A stretch of DNA of 64,000 nucleotides from Casp-actino8 sp945862545 (GTDB taxonomy: Bacteria > Actinomycetota > Acidimicrobiia > Acidimicrobiales > Ilumatobacteraceae). Shown here one piece after another: positions 33,830 to 42,286 of the stretch; position 1 is the stretch's first letter; each line of letters begins with the position of its first letter. The notes under the pieces were generated by a model. It saw nothing but the letters and a program-made list of their open reading frames with translations. It was not told the origin of the DNA and made no database searches. A program made the translations under genes and the position numbers. Where the stretch lies: the NCBI GenBank assembly GCA_945862545.1, contig CAMAYS010000001.1:1-64000 (forward strand), written 5' to 3'.

Positions 33830-35146
33830 TCATTGACGGGAACGCCGTTGTCCAGCGAGCTCCACGTGACGGGCAAACATAGTTGCTGCTTCACGCTCGA
33901 GTTCGGCTGGGACACTTTGGAAAAGTGGCAATCCATCTGCACGTGAGGGGAGGGCTACCGTGGCAGTTCCGTATGCCGTTTCAGTCTCGCGCTGGTTGAT
34001 CATATGTAGTTCAAGGTCAACAACCTTTTGCCCGTTCTCTTCGCGTTTAGCGACAACTTTGCCGGTGAGAAACTGCACATCGCCCATGTAGTTGAACTTT
34101 CGAATTGAATCTTCCAATTTGATGATGCATGCATCATCTCCCGCCCAATCGGAAACATGGTGATAGAACCAGCATTGTCGTTGTACGCCGTAGTCATATG
34201 CCATTGGATTGCCGATCGCCTTGGCCCATTCACTGTCCCAATGCAAGCGTTGTGCAACATCAAAGACCCCTTGAGCATTTTTGACATAAAAAGGTGCGAT
34301 ACGTTTCCTGTTCTTGTATCCAACTCGGGATGAGCGCAGGCCGTAGGGAACGAATCCGTATCCACCGGCATGAAAAGCAATCATCTCGGTGATAGTTGTG
34401 GGACCTTTCACCATTGGGTTGAGTTCATCGTCAACTTTGACATCTTCCCAGTAACGCTTAGCGGCGCCGAGTGGTTTTTCCTGAGCATAGATGGCATCGA
34501 TTTTTTCATAATCAGCATCTGTGTAATGGGCCGCGGTAATTTCGGCATATTTGCCTTTGGCTCGTGATTGCTTTCGTTCTGTTAACACACGCAGAATTCG
34601 ATATACACCTAAGACTTCCCCGAATTGATTGATGGCCACATCGCGACTGACCTGAATCACCGAGCGACCGGCGAACTCTGACTGTTTGACGTTCAGCGTC
34701 TCCTCACCGCGATATGAAAAGATGCGATCATCTGGCCGCAATGGTCGGTACCAATCCCATGTGCCCCCGGAGACAAATACATGTACACCCCGGAACAGGC
34801 TCTTGGTTTGTTTTTGAATCTCTTCGGGGATGGGGTCCCCGTACATTGGGCTCTTGATATGACCTATCTGTGTTCCGTGACCTATCTGTGTTCCCCAGCG
34901 AGTGTTGATTCCGTAGTCCTCTTCGGTATAGAGAGGATTGTCATCACCAACACCAAGGGCCCAATTGCGCAAAGCATCCGGGGTGGCGACTGAGTTCAAT
35001 TCACGCTGTTTGCTAGCGCTGTTGTGACCAAGGAGCAATTTGGCGCGCTCAATATCGTGGTCCGTGAGTTCATGTTCAAGAGCTTTCTGAAACTCTTTCT
35101 CAAGTTCAGCATCTACCTTGAACGCGTCATGGGTTTTATCGCTCAT
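33830..35146 (-). CDS. Double hot-dog MaoC-like hydratase/dehydratase
   Basis: 438 residues with two hot-dog units: an N-terminal FAS1-dehydratase-like part (about 40-200, including GDDNPLYTEEDYG and VFVSGGTWDWYRPLRPDD) and a C-terminal MaoC-like part (about 235-420, KGPTTITEMIAFHAGGYGF). Fits hydration or dehydration of enoyl-/3-hydroxyacyl-CoA. Odd point: residues near 85-97 read GTQIGHGTQIGH, from an in-frame 18-bp tandem duplication, just where related proteins have the WGxxIAPP active-site entrance. Overlaps the ligase upstream by 4 bp. Confidence 0.82.
   Translation of the reverse strand: MSDKTHDAFKVDAELEKEFQKALEHELTDHDIERAKLLLGHNSASKQRELNSVATPDALRNWALGVGDDNPLYTEEDYGINTRWGTQIGHGTQIGHIKSPMYGDPIPEEIQKQTKSLFRGVHVFVSGGTWDWYRPLRPDDRIFSYRGEETLNVKQSEFAGRSVIQVSRDVAINQFGEVLGVYRILRVLTERKQSRAKGKYAEITAAHYTDADYEKIDAIYAQEKPLGAAKRYWEDVKVDDELNPMVKGPTTITEMIAFHAGGYGFVPYGLRSSRVGYKNRKRIAPFYVKNAQGVFDVAQRLHWDSEWAKAIGNPMAYDYGVQRQCWFYHHVSDWAGDDACIIKLEDSIRKFNYMGDVQFLTGKVVAKREENGQKVVDLELHMINQRETETAYGTATVALPSRADGLPLFQSVPAELEREAATMFARHVELAGQRRSRQ
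34859..34894 (-). repeat. 18-bp in-frame tandem duplication
   Basis: Two adjacent 18-bp units (34859-34876 and 34877-34894) differ only in their first base and add six residues (GTQIGH twice) to the MaoC-like protein. It looks like a recent slippage duplication. Confidence 0.85.
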
Positions 35147-36702
35147 GTCATCTCCTTGTTTTTAGTCGCAATGAGGTACTCGTCGCGAATTTTGCGCTTA
35201 TATAACTTGCCGGCTTCGGTGCGTGGGAGTTCAGTACGGTAATCCCAACGTCGGGGGCATTTGTAACTAGCTAGATGTTCCTTACAAAACTGGAGAAGTT
35301 CAGCGTTGAGTTCCTCACTGGCTGTGAAACCAGATTTAAGTTGCACGATTGCAACGATTGATTCTCCCCATTCAGGATCAGGGATTCCAATAACGCCAAC
35401 ATCGCTGATTTTTGGATGAGTGAGAAGAACCGCCTCTATCTCGGCAGGGTACACATTGGTACCACCAGTGATAATCATGTCTTTGGCGCGATCGGAAATG
35501 AAAAGATAACCATCTGTGTCTAGGTAGCCGATGTCGCCAAGGCTGAAGCGCCGACCCTTATAGGCCGAGTCCGTTTGGTCGGGATCATTGTGATATGAGA
35601 ATCCGACTCCATTTTCTAAATAGATGTGGCCGACTTCACCAGCCTGGAGTTCGCGTCCGTCGTCATCAAGGATTGACAGTTGCATTCCGCGGATCGCCCG
35701 CCCGACGGTTCCCGGTTTTTCGAGCCATCGATAAGGCTTGGCGATAGTGGCTGCTCCTTCCATGCCGCCGTATGTTTCCCAGATAACTGGTCCCCACCAA
35801 GCCATCATCTGTTCTTTAATCGGGCGCGGACATGGAGCGGCAGAATGCACGATGGCGTGCAAGCTTGTGAGGTCATAACGCTCTCGGATCTCTTTGGGGA
35901 GTTGGAGGAGACGATGGAATTGGGTGGGGACCATGTAACCGGTTCGAACACGGTATTTTTCAATCAGTCGCAGCGTTTGTTCGGGCTCAAATTTATCCAT
36001 GATGATGAGCGAATGGCCAGCATGTAAACCACCCATATAGAAACTGTGTGATCCACCATGAAACATTCCTGTGGAGACCAACATCGGTCCTTCAAATGGG
36101 GTGAAATCGAATGCCCGACTAAAGAGAGCGCCATCATTAGCAATGGTGTCGACATCACCTGAAGGGATTGGTCGGCGAATACCCTTAGGTTTCCCTGTTG
36201 TGCCCGAGGTGTAGACAAAGAGTCCTCCAGGTTGACGCTTCTCGGGGGCAGTTGTGACATGGGTTGAGCGCGCTTCTGCGAGCGATCTAAAGCCAGCTGA
36301 TAAACCCTTGACAAAGACGGTGAGTTTGAGTGCCGCGGTGTCAATCTTGTCCAGTAAATGGGTGAAACGTTCGTCGATCACCAGCACCTTGGTTTGTGAA
36401 TGCTGCAAGATCATTGCTAATTCGATCTCGGTGAGATGGACATTGAGAGGGATGAAGTGGTTGCCGCCTTCGTGGCAGGCGAGCGAGCATTCAATGATCG
36501 TGTTGCCGTTGTCCAATAGAACGCCGATGGCTGTTCCGGCATCCCCTCCAACTGAGCGAAAGAGATGTACTAATTGATGAACATTGCCCGCTAGCTGACC
36601 GTAGGTTAGGGGTCCATCAGGACTGGCGATGATTGCTGTTAGGTCTGGGTGGTCTGCGGCGATCCACCAAAAACCGAGCCTTTGATCCCATGGGCTATTC
36701 AC
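35143..36702 (-). CDS. AMP-forming acyl-CoA synthetase
   Basis: 519 residues from GTG 36702. P-loop VYTSGTTGKPKGIRRP, WETYGGMEGAA, hinge GDIGYLDTDGYLFISDRAKD, IITGGTNVYPAEIE, and catalytic Lys in LPRTEAGKLYKRKI. Similar in layout to the ligase at 51351. First gene of the leftward ligase-MaoC-ligase operon. TAGTAT (reverse strand, 36710-36715) ends seven bases before the GTG, so the transcript may be leaderless, and the box lies inside palindrome B (36704-36725). Divergent from the dehydrogenase at 36781. Confidence 0.92.
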   Translation of the reverse strand: MNSPWDQRLGFWWIAADHPDLTAIIASPDGPLTYGQLAGNVHQLVHLFRSVGGDAGTAIGVLLDNGNTIIECSLACHEGGNHFIPLNVHLTEIELAMILQHSQTKVLVIDERFTHLLDKIDTAALKLTVFVKGLSAGFRSLAEARSTHVTTAPEKRQPGGLFVYTSGTTGKPKGIRRPIPSGDVDTIANDGALFSRAFDFTPFEGPMLVSTGMFHGGSHSFYMGGLHAGHSLIIMDKFEPEQTLRLIEKYRVRTGYMVPTQFHRLLQLPKEIRERYDLTSLHAIVHSAAPCPRPIKEQMMAWWGPVIWETYGGMEGAATIAKPYRWLEKPGTVGRAIRGMQLSILDDDGRELQAGEVGHIYLENGVGFSYHNDPDQTDSAYKGRRFSLGDIGYLDTDGYLFISDRAKDMIITGGTNVYPAEIEAVLLTHPKISDVGVIGIPDPEWGESIVAIVQLKSGFTASEELNAELLQFCKEHLASYKCPRRWDYRTELPRTEAGKLYKRKIRDEYLIATKNKEMT

Positions 36703-36703
36703 A

Positions 36704-36725
36704 AATAAAATACTAACCTATTTAT
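36704..36725. promoter_or_regulatory. Operator candidate B (AAATAGGTTAGTATTT core)
   Basis: On the reverse strand the core reads AAATAGGTTAGTATTT, with half-sites AAATA/TATTT. Over 22 bases it matches the perfect palindrome at 43571-43592 in 19. It overlaps the likely -10 box of the ligase at 36702 and sits 56 bp before the divergent dehydrogenase. A shared repressor is likely. Confidence 0.6.
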
Positions 36726-36780
36726 ATGGATTGGGCAAATGAGCTTGCGCGTGGCGTGAAAAGGCACCTATTTTAGGGGA

Positions 36781-37962
36781 GTGATCTCACTTGATGACTT
36801 GCGCGCTGAAGTGCAAGACTTTTTTACTTCTCGCTTTGCTTTGCGTGATTGTGAACTTGATGATGAGCGAGATGACATAATTTCTCGGACCCCTGAGGGC
36901 CATGGCGTTCTCGTCGATCAGGCTCGTGAGTTGCAGCGGGCTTTGGCCTCTGCAGGTTTGTCCGGTGTGCATGTACCGATTGAATATGGCGGTCGAGGTT
37001 TGACTCATGCACATGCCAAAATCATCGAAGAGGAACTTCGGCACTTTGACGCTCCATCAATTCGACCACTTGGAATTGGGATGCACCTTGCCGTGTCAAC
37101 TTTGTTGTCGGCAGGATCTGAGGAGCAAAAAATCCGTTTTATACCCGCTCTGATTCGTGCCGATGAACTCTGGTGCCAACTCTTCTCCGAGCCCGACGCT
37201 GGTTCCGATTTGGCATCCTTGCGTTGTCGAGCAGTTCGTGATGGTGATGAATTCGTGATTGATGGACAAAAGGTCTGGTCTTCGTACGCTTCTGATGCCA
37301 ACTTTGGAATGCTTCTGGCGCGTACTGACCCTGATGCGCTGAAACCGCAGATGGGAATCACAGTGTTTATCCTTCCAATCCACGCGAGTGGAGTGACGGT
37401 TCGTCCGCTCGTTGATATTGCTGGTGGACATCATTTCAATGAGGTGTTTCTTGAGGGCGTCCGTCTGCCCGCCAGTGCCGTGATTGGGGAAGTTAATAAA
37501 GGATGGGGCATCTCGCAAGGAACCCTTGGTGGTGAGAGATCCGGTTATATGGGTGGCTCGGGAGCGAATCGCCGTCAACGACAGGTCATCAAAGCGGCAG
37601 TCGATAGAAATCTTCTGAATGATCCCAATGTTCGTCAATTGATAGCGCGAGTTGTGACCAGTGAGAGAATTCTTGAGTGGGTACGCGATTCTTTTGTCGC
37701 TGGTCAACTGATGGATGGGCATCCAGCAGCTGGCTCAATGATGAAGTTATCGGCAGGAACACTTGAGCAATTTTCATCAGAGGTCATCACTGACATTATG
37801 GGAGCATCTGGAATTGCATGGGATCGGGCCGAGCGAGACGGCGACATCGTGAGTCACGCGCTGAATGCGTCTCGCCAGTCGCGCATCGCTGGTGGCTCAC
37901 ATGAAATACAACGCAACCTTCTTGGGGAGCGCTTACTTGGTCTGCCACGTGATCTGAAATAG
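36781..37962 (+). CDS. Acyl-CoA dehydrogenase
   Basis: FAD enzyme making the 2,3 double bond of an acyl-CoA. 393 residues from GTG 36781. N-terminal VHVPIEYGGRGL, FAD/substrate motif LWCQLFSEPDAGSDLASL, central VWSSYASDANFGMLLARTD, C-terminal AGGSHEIQRNLLGERLLGLP. TATTTT (36769-36774) ends six bases before the GTG, so a leaderless transcript is likely. Shares the intergenic operator with the divergent ligase operon. Confidence 0.93.
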   Translation: MISLDDLRAEVQDFFTSRFALRDCELDDERDDIISRTPEGHGVLVDQARELQRALASAGLSGVHVPIEYGGRGLTHAHAKIIEEELRHFDAPSIRPLGIGMHLAVSTLLSAGSEEQKIRFIPALIRADELWCQLFSEPDAGSDLASLRCRAVRDGDEFVIDGQKVWSSYASDANFGMLLARTDPDALKPQMGITVFILPIHASGVTVRPLVDIAGGHHFNEVFLEGVRLPASAVIGEVNKGWGISQGTLGGERSGYMGGSGANRRQRQVIKAAVDRNLLNDPNVRQLIARVVTSERILEWVRDSFVAGQLMDGHPAAGSMMKLSAGTLEQFSSEVITDIMGASGIAWDRAERDGDIVSHALNASRQSRIAGGSHEIQRNLLGERLLGLPRDLK

Positions 37963-37995
37963 AAGCGCTTGATATGTTTCGCCACGGCGAAGAAT

Positions 37996-38730
37996 CTAGT
38001 AATCCGAAAAGAAGATTGTTATGCGTTCTTTTGGTGAACGAGCGCTGATCGTATAATTCATTTGAGCTACCCAATGGGCCGTGGCTTTTTCAGCCTGACC
38101 AGTTCTAATCAGCTCCACCAACTTGCGGTAAGACTTGATCGCCCCATTCATCATTGCTTGATCAAGTGACGGTACGGTTCGCGCGTAGAACGATTGCACT
38201 AGGACATGAAGAAGATGCGACAACGTCGCCAGTGTTTTGTTGCCTGAACGCTCGATCAGAGTTTCGTGAACTCCTACTACTGCTTGAACAAAGGCAGCCG
38301 CATCATTGTCATCAGATGCCACCTGTGCGAGGTCAATAGCTTTTTCCAAGGCTTTAATGTCGGCTTTGGAGTGCTTGCGCGCAAGTTGCCCGGCGATATG
38401 TGGCTCAATCACTCGCCGAGCCGCGTCCAAGTCTGCAACAGTCGTACCTTGCAACTGAAGTGAGACCGCTAAAGCAGTAGCAATAGGATCAAGATTTGGA
38501 TGGGTGACGACTGGGCCACCACCTCGTCCACGGCGAATAGCAATAAGCCCCTGGGACTCCAAAACACGAAGGGCTTCGCGCAAGGTGGTCCGGGCTACCC
38601 CCATCTCAAGCGTGAGTTCGTCCTCCGCCGGCAGGAGGTCGCCAGCCTTGAGGGTCCCGTTGACGATCTTTTCCCGAATACGGTCAGCGATCACTTCATG
38701 GGTTTTTTGAGCCCTTTTGGTGTTCGCCAT
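37996..38730 (-). CDS. FadR-subfamily GntR transcriptional regulator
   Basis: 244 residues. Winged helix at about 10-75: IREKIVNGTLKAGDLLPAED, VARTTLREALRVLESQGLI and the wing RRGRGGGPVV. Helical FCD effector domain at about 95-230, with RRVIEPHIAGQLARKHSKAD and GVHETLIERSGN. FCD domains usually bind small carboxylates or acyl ligands. Divergent from the hydratase at 38754 with a 23-bp gap containing one palindromic -10 box. Candidate regulator for the repeated palindromes at 36704 and 43569; not proven. Confidence 0.9.
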   Translation of the reverse strand: MANTKRAQKTHEVIADRIREKIVNGTLKAGDLLPAEDELTLEMGVARTTLREALRVLESQGLIAIRRGRGGGPVVTHPNLDPIATALAVSLQLQGTTVADLDAARRVIEPHIAGQLARKHSKADIKALEKAIDLAQVASDDNDAAAFVQAVVGVHETLIERSGNKTLATLSHLLHVLVQSFYARTVPSLDQAMMNGAIKSYRKLVELIRTGQAEKATAHWVAQMNYTISARSPKERITIFFSDY

Positions 38731-38737
38731 GGTTTTG

Positions 38738-38745
38738 AGTATACG
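38738..38745. promoter_or_regulatory. Shared divergent -10 box on GTATAC palindrome
   Basis: GTATAC at 38739-38744. Leftward it gives TATACT seven bases before the ATG of the GntR gene; rightward it gives TATACG eight bases before the GTG of the hydratase gene. One symmetrical box could serve both directions and yield leaderless transcripts. Confidence 0.5.
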
Positions 38746-38753
38746 GTTTGGTT

Positions 38754-39575
38754 GTGGATCGTATCTTGTCGCTGAACACAGACACCGTCCACATTGAAGT
38801 TCGCCAAAGAGTCGGGCTCATCCGCTTCAACCGTCCGGAACGCCGTAATGCGTTACACGACGAAATGTATGGCCCGATTATTGAGGCGATCCATGCATTT
38901 TCTGACGACCCTGAGGTTGGATGCATCGTCGTCACCGGCGAGGGAGTTGGGTTTTGTGCTGGGGGCGATGTGCGCGAAGGTAGTGGGCGGCGTAGCGATG
39001 GATCGCGCCCAAGCCTTGACGAGCGGGCTGAAAATCTCGCCCGCAATGCTGAACTCGTAGTAGCGCTTCACGAAGCGCCGATTGTAACTATTGCCGCGGT
39101 AAATGGGGCAGCTGTCGGAGCGGGGATGGCCATAGCTCTTGCATGTGATGTGCGCATTGCCTCAACTTCAGCAGTCTTTATCGGTGGCTGGGCGCGTCTT
39201 GGTTTTTCCGGCGACTTTGGAGGAGCTTGGCTTTTGCGTCATCGCGTCGGTCCATCAAAGGCACTAGAGATTTTGGCCACTAACCGAACTGTAACTGCTG
39301 TTGAGGCTTTAGAAATCGGAATGGTTGATCATCTTGTGGAGGAGAAGCTTTTCGCTGATGCGTGCTGGGATATGGCGCGATCCTTTGCCGATGGGCCGCG
39401 TTTAGCAATCAGTTTCATGAAACAAAATATTCTTGATGCTGATCGGTTAAATCTTTCACAAGCAATTTTGCAAGAGTCGCGGCGAATGGTTGACTCAAGT
39501 CAGACGCAAGACCATCGCGAGGGAGTGCGTGCTTGGGTTGAAAAGCGCGAACCTCGGTTCGGTCTACCCGAGTAG
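38754..39575 (+). CDS. Enoyl-CoA hydratase/isomerase family protein
   Basis: 273 residues from GTG 38754 (MDRILSLNTDTVHIEV); a TTG at 38748 overlaps the promoter and is less likely. Crotonase fold: VGLIRFNRPERRNAL, oxyanion-hole segments GVGFCAGGDVREG and AAVNGAAVGAGMAIALACDV, and then GGWARLGFSGDFGGAWLLR. The catalytic Glu pair of true hydratases is not evident (FSGDFGG), so another crotonase reaction is possible. Probably regulated by the divergent GntR protein. Confidence 0.88.
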   Translation: MDRILSLNTDTVHIEVRQRVGLIRFNRPERRNALHDEMYGPIIEAIHAFSDDPEVGCIVVTGEGVGFCAGGDVREGSGRRSDGSRPSLDERAENLARNAELVVALHEAPIVTIAAVNGAAVGAGMAIALACDVRIASTSAVFIGGWARLGFSGDFGGAWLLRHRVGPSKALEILATNRTVTAVEALEIGMVDHLVEEKLFADACWDMARSFADGPRLAISFMKQNILDADRLNLSQAILQESRRMVDSSQTQDHREGVRAWVEKREPRFGLPE

Positions 39576-39591
39576 AAATTTTCCCATTTGA

Positions 39592-40944
39592 TTAGATAAC
39601 TGGTAGGTGCCGCGTAGCAAGAACTCCCATCGCTGTAGCGGCGACTTGATTGCGTCGCATGGCTTGATGAGCAGCGTGGGGGAGTATCTCAAGTGGGGTA
39701 ACGATGCCGAGGCGCACAAGTTCTAGCAGGATGCGATTCGCCTCATCTAGAGACTTCGGTTGTTGCTTGATCAGTTGCGAAATTTCTTCAAGTTCGGCAT
39801 CGTCATGTGAATCTCCTGCTCGGTCGCATTCCTTGAGATATTTGATAACGCGAGCGAGACCTTTTAGTCGCCGAGATCCGTATGGGTCGGAAATGTGTGG
39901 TCCCACCACGTTGAGCATTTGACTCAGAGTGGCATCGTAGAGAGCGGTTCGAGTGGTATCGGCGAGAATTGGGAGTTGAACTTCAGGAAACTCAACACCC
40001 ATAGCCACAGCTAGCGCTTCGATTGTGAGTCGACGATGAAGGGCTCCGTAGATAATAAGGTTTCCAGGTTCGGTGTTATCGGATAGTTCACTGACTTTAC
40101 GTTCTGCTCCAAGCACGGCGATGCGGAGTTCAGCGAAGAGAGCGTGATAGCGAATGCGGGTAGGGTCGGGCGTGGAACCCGATGCCTGGTTGTAGACCCT
40201 GAGGAATCGAGCAAAATCAGGCACTGGTTCTTGAGCATTGCGGGTGCCGACCCAGGCAATGTCCTCCATCGGATCACCGAGATGAGCGAGCTCAAAGTCC
40301 AGAAAGGCAGTTACTTTTTGTCCATCATGAAGAAAGTTTCCTGGACCTGTATCACCCTGAACGAGGGATGGTCGCACGTTCTCAGTTGACGGGAGATTGC
40401 TACGTAGCCAAATAAAACATGCCGTGAGGACTGGGTCGGGACTCCCCGTTGCATCGAGTCGTAGTTCCCATTCGTCAAGTTCACGGATGACCAATTCGCT
40501 GACGGTACCGACTGGCTTCAACATTGGTATGTCCATCAACTTTGGATCCGCTGCATGGAGATGGGCTAACCACGGAGCGAAATCATCAATGATTGAGGTT
40601 TGCGACTCAGAATCTAGACGCGCAAATGCTGCTGTTCCAGGAACATATTCAAGGAGAACCGCCTCCAATTCTTCATGGACGGCAATGACTGCCGGTGACG
40701 GAATCCCCAGCGCATGAACAGCCCGATAAATCTCCGCCTCACGTCGTAGTGTGTATTTCTCTGTCACCTCGGGTTGGCTTGAGTCGCACCGTAAAAACCA
40801 CTGTTGGCCGGCAGAACTACTTGCTATCCAAGCCTCGTGTCGCCCTCCGCCGAGAGTACGAGTGAGGGTGATGTGAGAGGATTTCGTGACCTGGCTGACC
40901 CAAAGAATTAGTGCTGAGGTGCGAGAATCTTGATCTGCTGCCAT
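39592..40944 (-). CDS. Aminoglycoside-phosphotransferase-fold kinase
   Basis: 450 residues. Kinase-like fold with a catalytic loop LVQGDTGPGNFL in place of HGDxxxxN and metal motif FLDFELAHLGDPMEDIAW. The N-lobe has GGGRHEAWIA and the ATP-site lysine region WFLRCD. Such proteins cluster with acyl-CoA dehydrogenases and resemble the kinase part of ACAD10/ACAD11, which phosphorylates 4-hydroxyacyl-CoA. That role here is inference. About 110 extra residues at the C-terminus are helical. Divergent from the hydratase at 40998. Confidence 0.8.
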   Translation of the reverse strand: MAADQDSRTSALILWVSQVTKSSHITLTRTLGGGRHEAWIASSSAGQQWFLRCDSSQPEVTEKYTLRREAEIYRAVHALGIPSPAVIAVHEELEAVLLEYVPGTAAFARLDSESQTSIIDDFAPWLAHLHAADPKLMDIPMLKPVGTVSELVIRELDEWELRLDATGSPDPVLTACFIWLRSNLPSTENVRPSLVQGDTGPGNFLHDGQKVTAFLDFELAHLGDPMEDIAWVGTRNAQEPVPDFARFLRVYNQASGSTPDPTRIRYHALFAELRIAVLGAERKVSELSDNTEPGNLIIYGALHRRLTIEALAVAMGVEFPEVQLPILADTTRTALYDATLSQMLNVVGPHISDPYGSRRLKGLARVIKYLKECDRAGDSHDDAELEEISQLIKQQPKSLDEANRILLELVRLGIVTPLEILPHAAHQAMRRNQVAATAMGVLATRHLPVI

Positions 40945-40957
40945 GGTATGAAACTAA

Positions 40958-40965
40958 TCTATAGT
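40958..40965. promoter_or_regulatory. Shared divergent -10 box on CTATAG palindrome
   Basis: CTATAG at 40959-40964 reads TATAGT rightward (40960-40965, one mismatch to TATAAT) and TATAGA leftward. It lies between the kinase gene (ATG 40944) and the hydratase gene (ATG 40998). The leftward transcript would have a leader of only a few bases; the rightward one has a short leader with AGAGAG before its ATG. Confidence 0.45.
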
Positions 40966-40997
40966 TGCCTCCCCAACAAACAGAGAGCGAGTGCGTG

Positions 40998-41789
40998 ATG
41001 TCTGTATCAGTTGAAAATTTCAGCACAATTGAGTTTGATGTACTTGATCATGTTGCCACCATCACCCTCAATCGACCTGCGCAGTTAAATAGTTTCACCG
41101 AGGTGATGGCCCACGAAATGGCTGAAGCCTGGCGGGTTGTTCGAGAGACCGACGCAATACATGTGGCCGTTCTCCAGGCCAACGGTGAGAAGGCATTCTG
41201 CACTGGTATCGATATCAAAGGTGGGGCTTGGTGGGCGAACCTCAATGTTTGGAATCAGGAGGATCCAGGCGTCTTTCTTGCGCCGAAGTCAAACAAGGTT
41301 TGGAAGCCAGTCGTCTGTGCGGTGAATGGAATGTGTGCGGGCGGGGGTCAGTATTTTGTCAATGAGAGTGACATCGTCATTTGTTCGCAGGACGCCGTTT
41401 TCTTTGATCCCCATGCCAACGGCGGTATTGTCTCCGCTCTTGAACCGATCGGGATGTTGCAACGTGGAGTTCCATTAGGAGATGTGTTGCGCTGGGCCTT
41501 AATGGGAACAGAAGAGCGAATCACAGCAGCGACTGCTTTGCGCCTCGGGTTAGTGACCGAGGTTGTCGCAACGGTTGACTTGCGAAGTCGGGCAGCGGAC
41601 ATTGCTGCTCAAATCGCCGAGAGAAATCCGATTGCGATTCAAGGAACCATCCGAGCGATTTGGGAGGCCACCGAATTGTCGCCTGCTATTGCTAAACAAA
41701 ATGGTATGGCTTACACCCACATTGGTAACGCCCCGGCCGTAGAGCGTCAAGGCGCAACGCGTATTAACCGTCAGCCAACCTTACGCTGA
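40998..41789 (+). CDS. Enoyl-CoA hydratase/isomerase family protein
   Basis: 263 residues from ATG 40998; an in-frame TTG at 40965 lies in the promoter box. VATITLNRPAQLNSFTEVMA, GEKAFCTGIDIKGG and NGMCAGGGQYFVNESDIVI are crotonase motifs. The GMLQRGVPLGDVLRWALMG segment is normal for the family. Convergent with the split-barrel gene. Confidence 0.92.
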   Translation: MSVSVENFSTIEFDVLDHVATITLNRPAQLNSFTEVMAHEMAEAWRVVRETDAIHVAVLQANGEKAFCTGIDIKGGAWWANLNVWNQEDPGVFLAPKSNKVWKPVVCAVNGMCAGGGQYFVNESDIVICSQDAVFFDPHANGGIVSALEPIGMLQRGVPLGDVLRWALMGTEERITAATALRLGLVTEVVATVDLRSRAADIAAQIAERNPIAIQGTIRAIWEATELSPAIAKQNGMAYTHIGNAPAVERQGATRINRQPTLR

Positions 41790-41801
41790 GATTTTTGGTT
41801 T

Positions 41802-42284
41802 TTAACCTTGTGTGGGGATGCGAGAGTTGTCCCAAGAAAGAATACGCGGATCTGCAGAGAAGGCCACCCATTTCGATCCCGATGAATATGTCTCTGCCGT
41901 TTTTGTGGGCATGGTTTTTATCGGTGTCCGTAATGCAGAGTATTTTTCGTCCATCTGTGCTCTGATCCGTGAGCGTAATTCTGCATCAATCTCCACGGTG
42001 GCAACTTTTCCGGTGAGGTGGACGGCCGTGAGCTCCGCCCACTTTTCTCCAGTCTCAACCAGAAATGAAGCACGCGCATCATGATTGATTCGGAGCAGTT
42101 TTTTCCCACGAGTATTGAGGTAGATCGTTTTGTCAATACAGGCAAACCACAATGGCAGAGATATTGGAACACCGTCACGTCGGAGAGTCGTCATGATCCC
42201 TATCGAAGCTTTTGTCACGAAATCCCATGCTTCCTCCTCACTGAGTCGGATGGAACGCGGACTTGGTGTTTGCGATATAGACAT
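41802..42284 (-). CDS. Pyridoxamine-phosphate-oxidase-fold (FMN/F420) protein
   Basis: 160 residues of split-barrel fold: ASIGIMTTLRRDGVPISLPL, LWFACIDKTIYLNTRGKKLL and AELTAVHLTGKVATVEID. Members bind FMN, F420 or haem and reduce or sense small molecules; this one could be an F420-dependent reductase, but cofactor choice cannot be settled by eye. Two bases after the acyl-CoA dehydrogenase gene, so co-transcribed with it under operator A. Confidence 0.75.
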   Translation of the reverse strand: MSISQTPSPRSIRLSEEEAWDFVTKASIGIMTTLRRDGVPISLPLWFACIDKTIYLNTRGKKLLRINHDARASFLVETGEKWAELTAVHLTGKVATVEIDAELRSRIRAQMDEKYSALRTPIKTMPTKTAETYSSGSKWVAFSADPRILSWDNSRIPTQG

Positions 42285-42286
42285 CT

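Noticed and set aside
33820..33942. N-terminal extension of the acyl-CoA ligase at 32218
   Set aside because: It overlaps the MaoC-like gene and shows no ligase features; ATG 33819 fits the family start.
37978..37991. TTCGCC-AC-GGCGAA palindrome between converging genes
   Set aside because: The loop is too small and there is no T tract, so it is not a convincing terminator.
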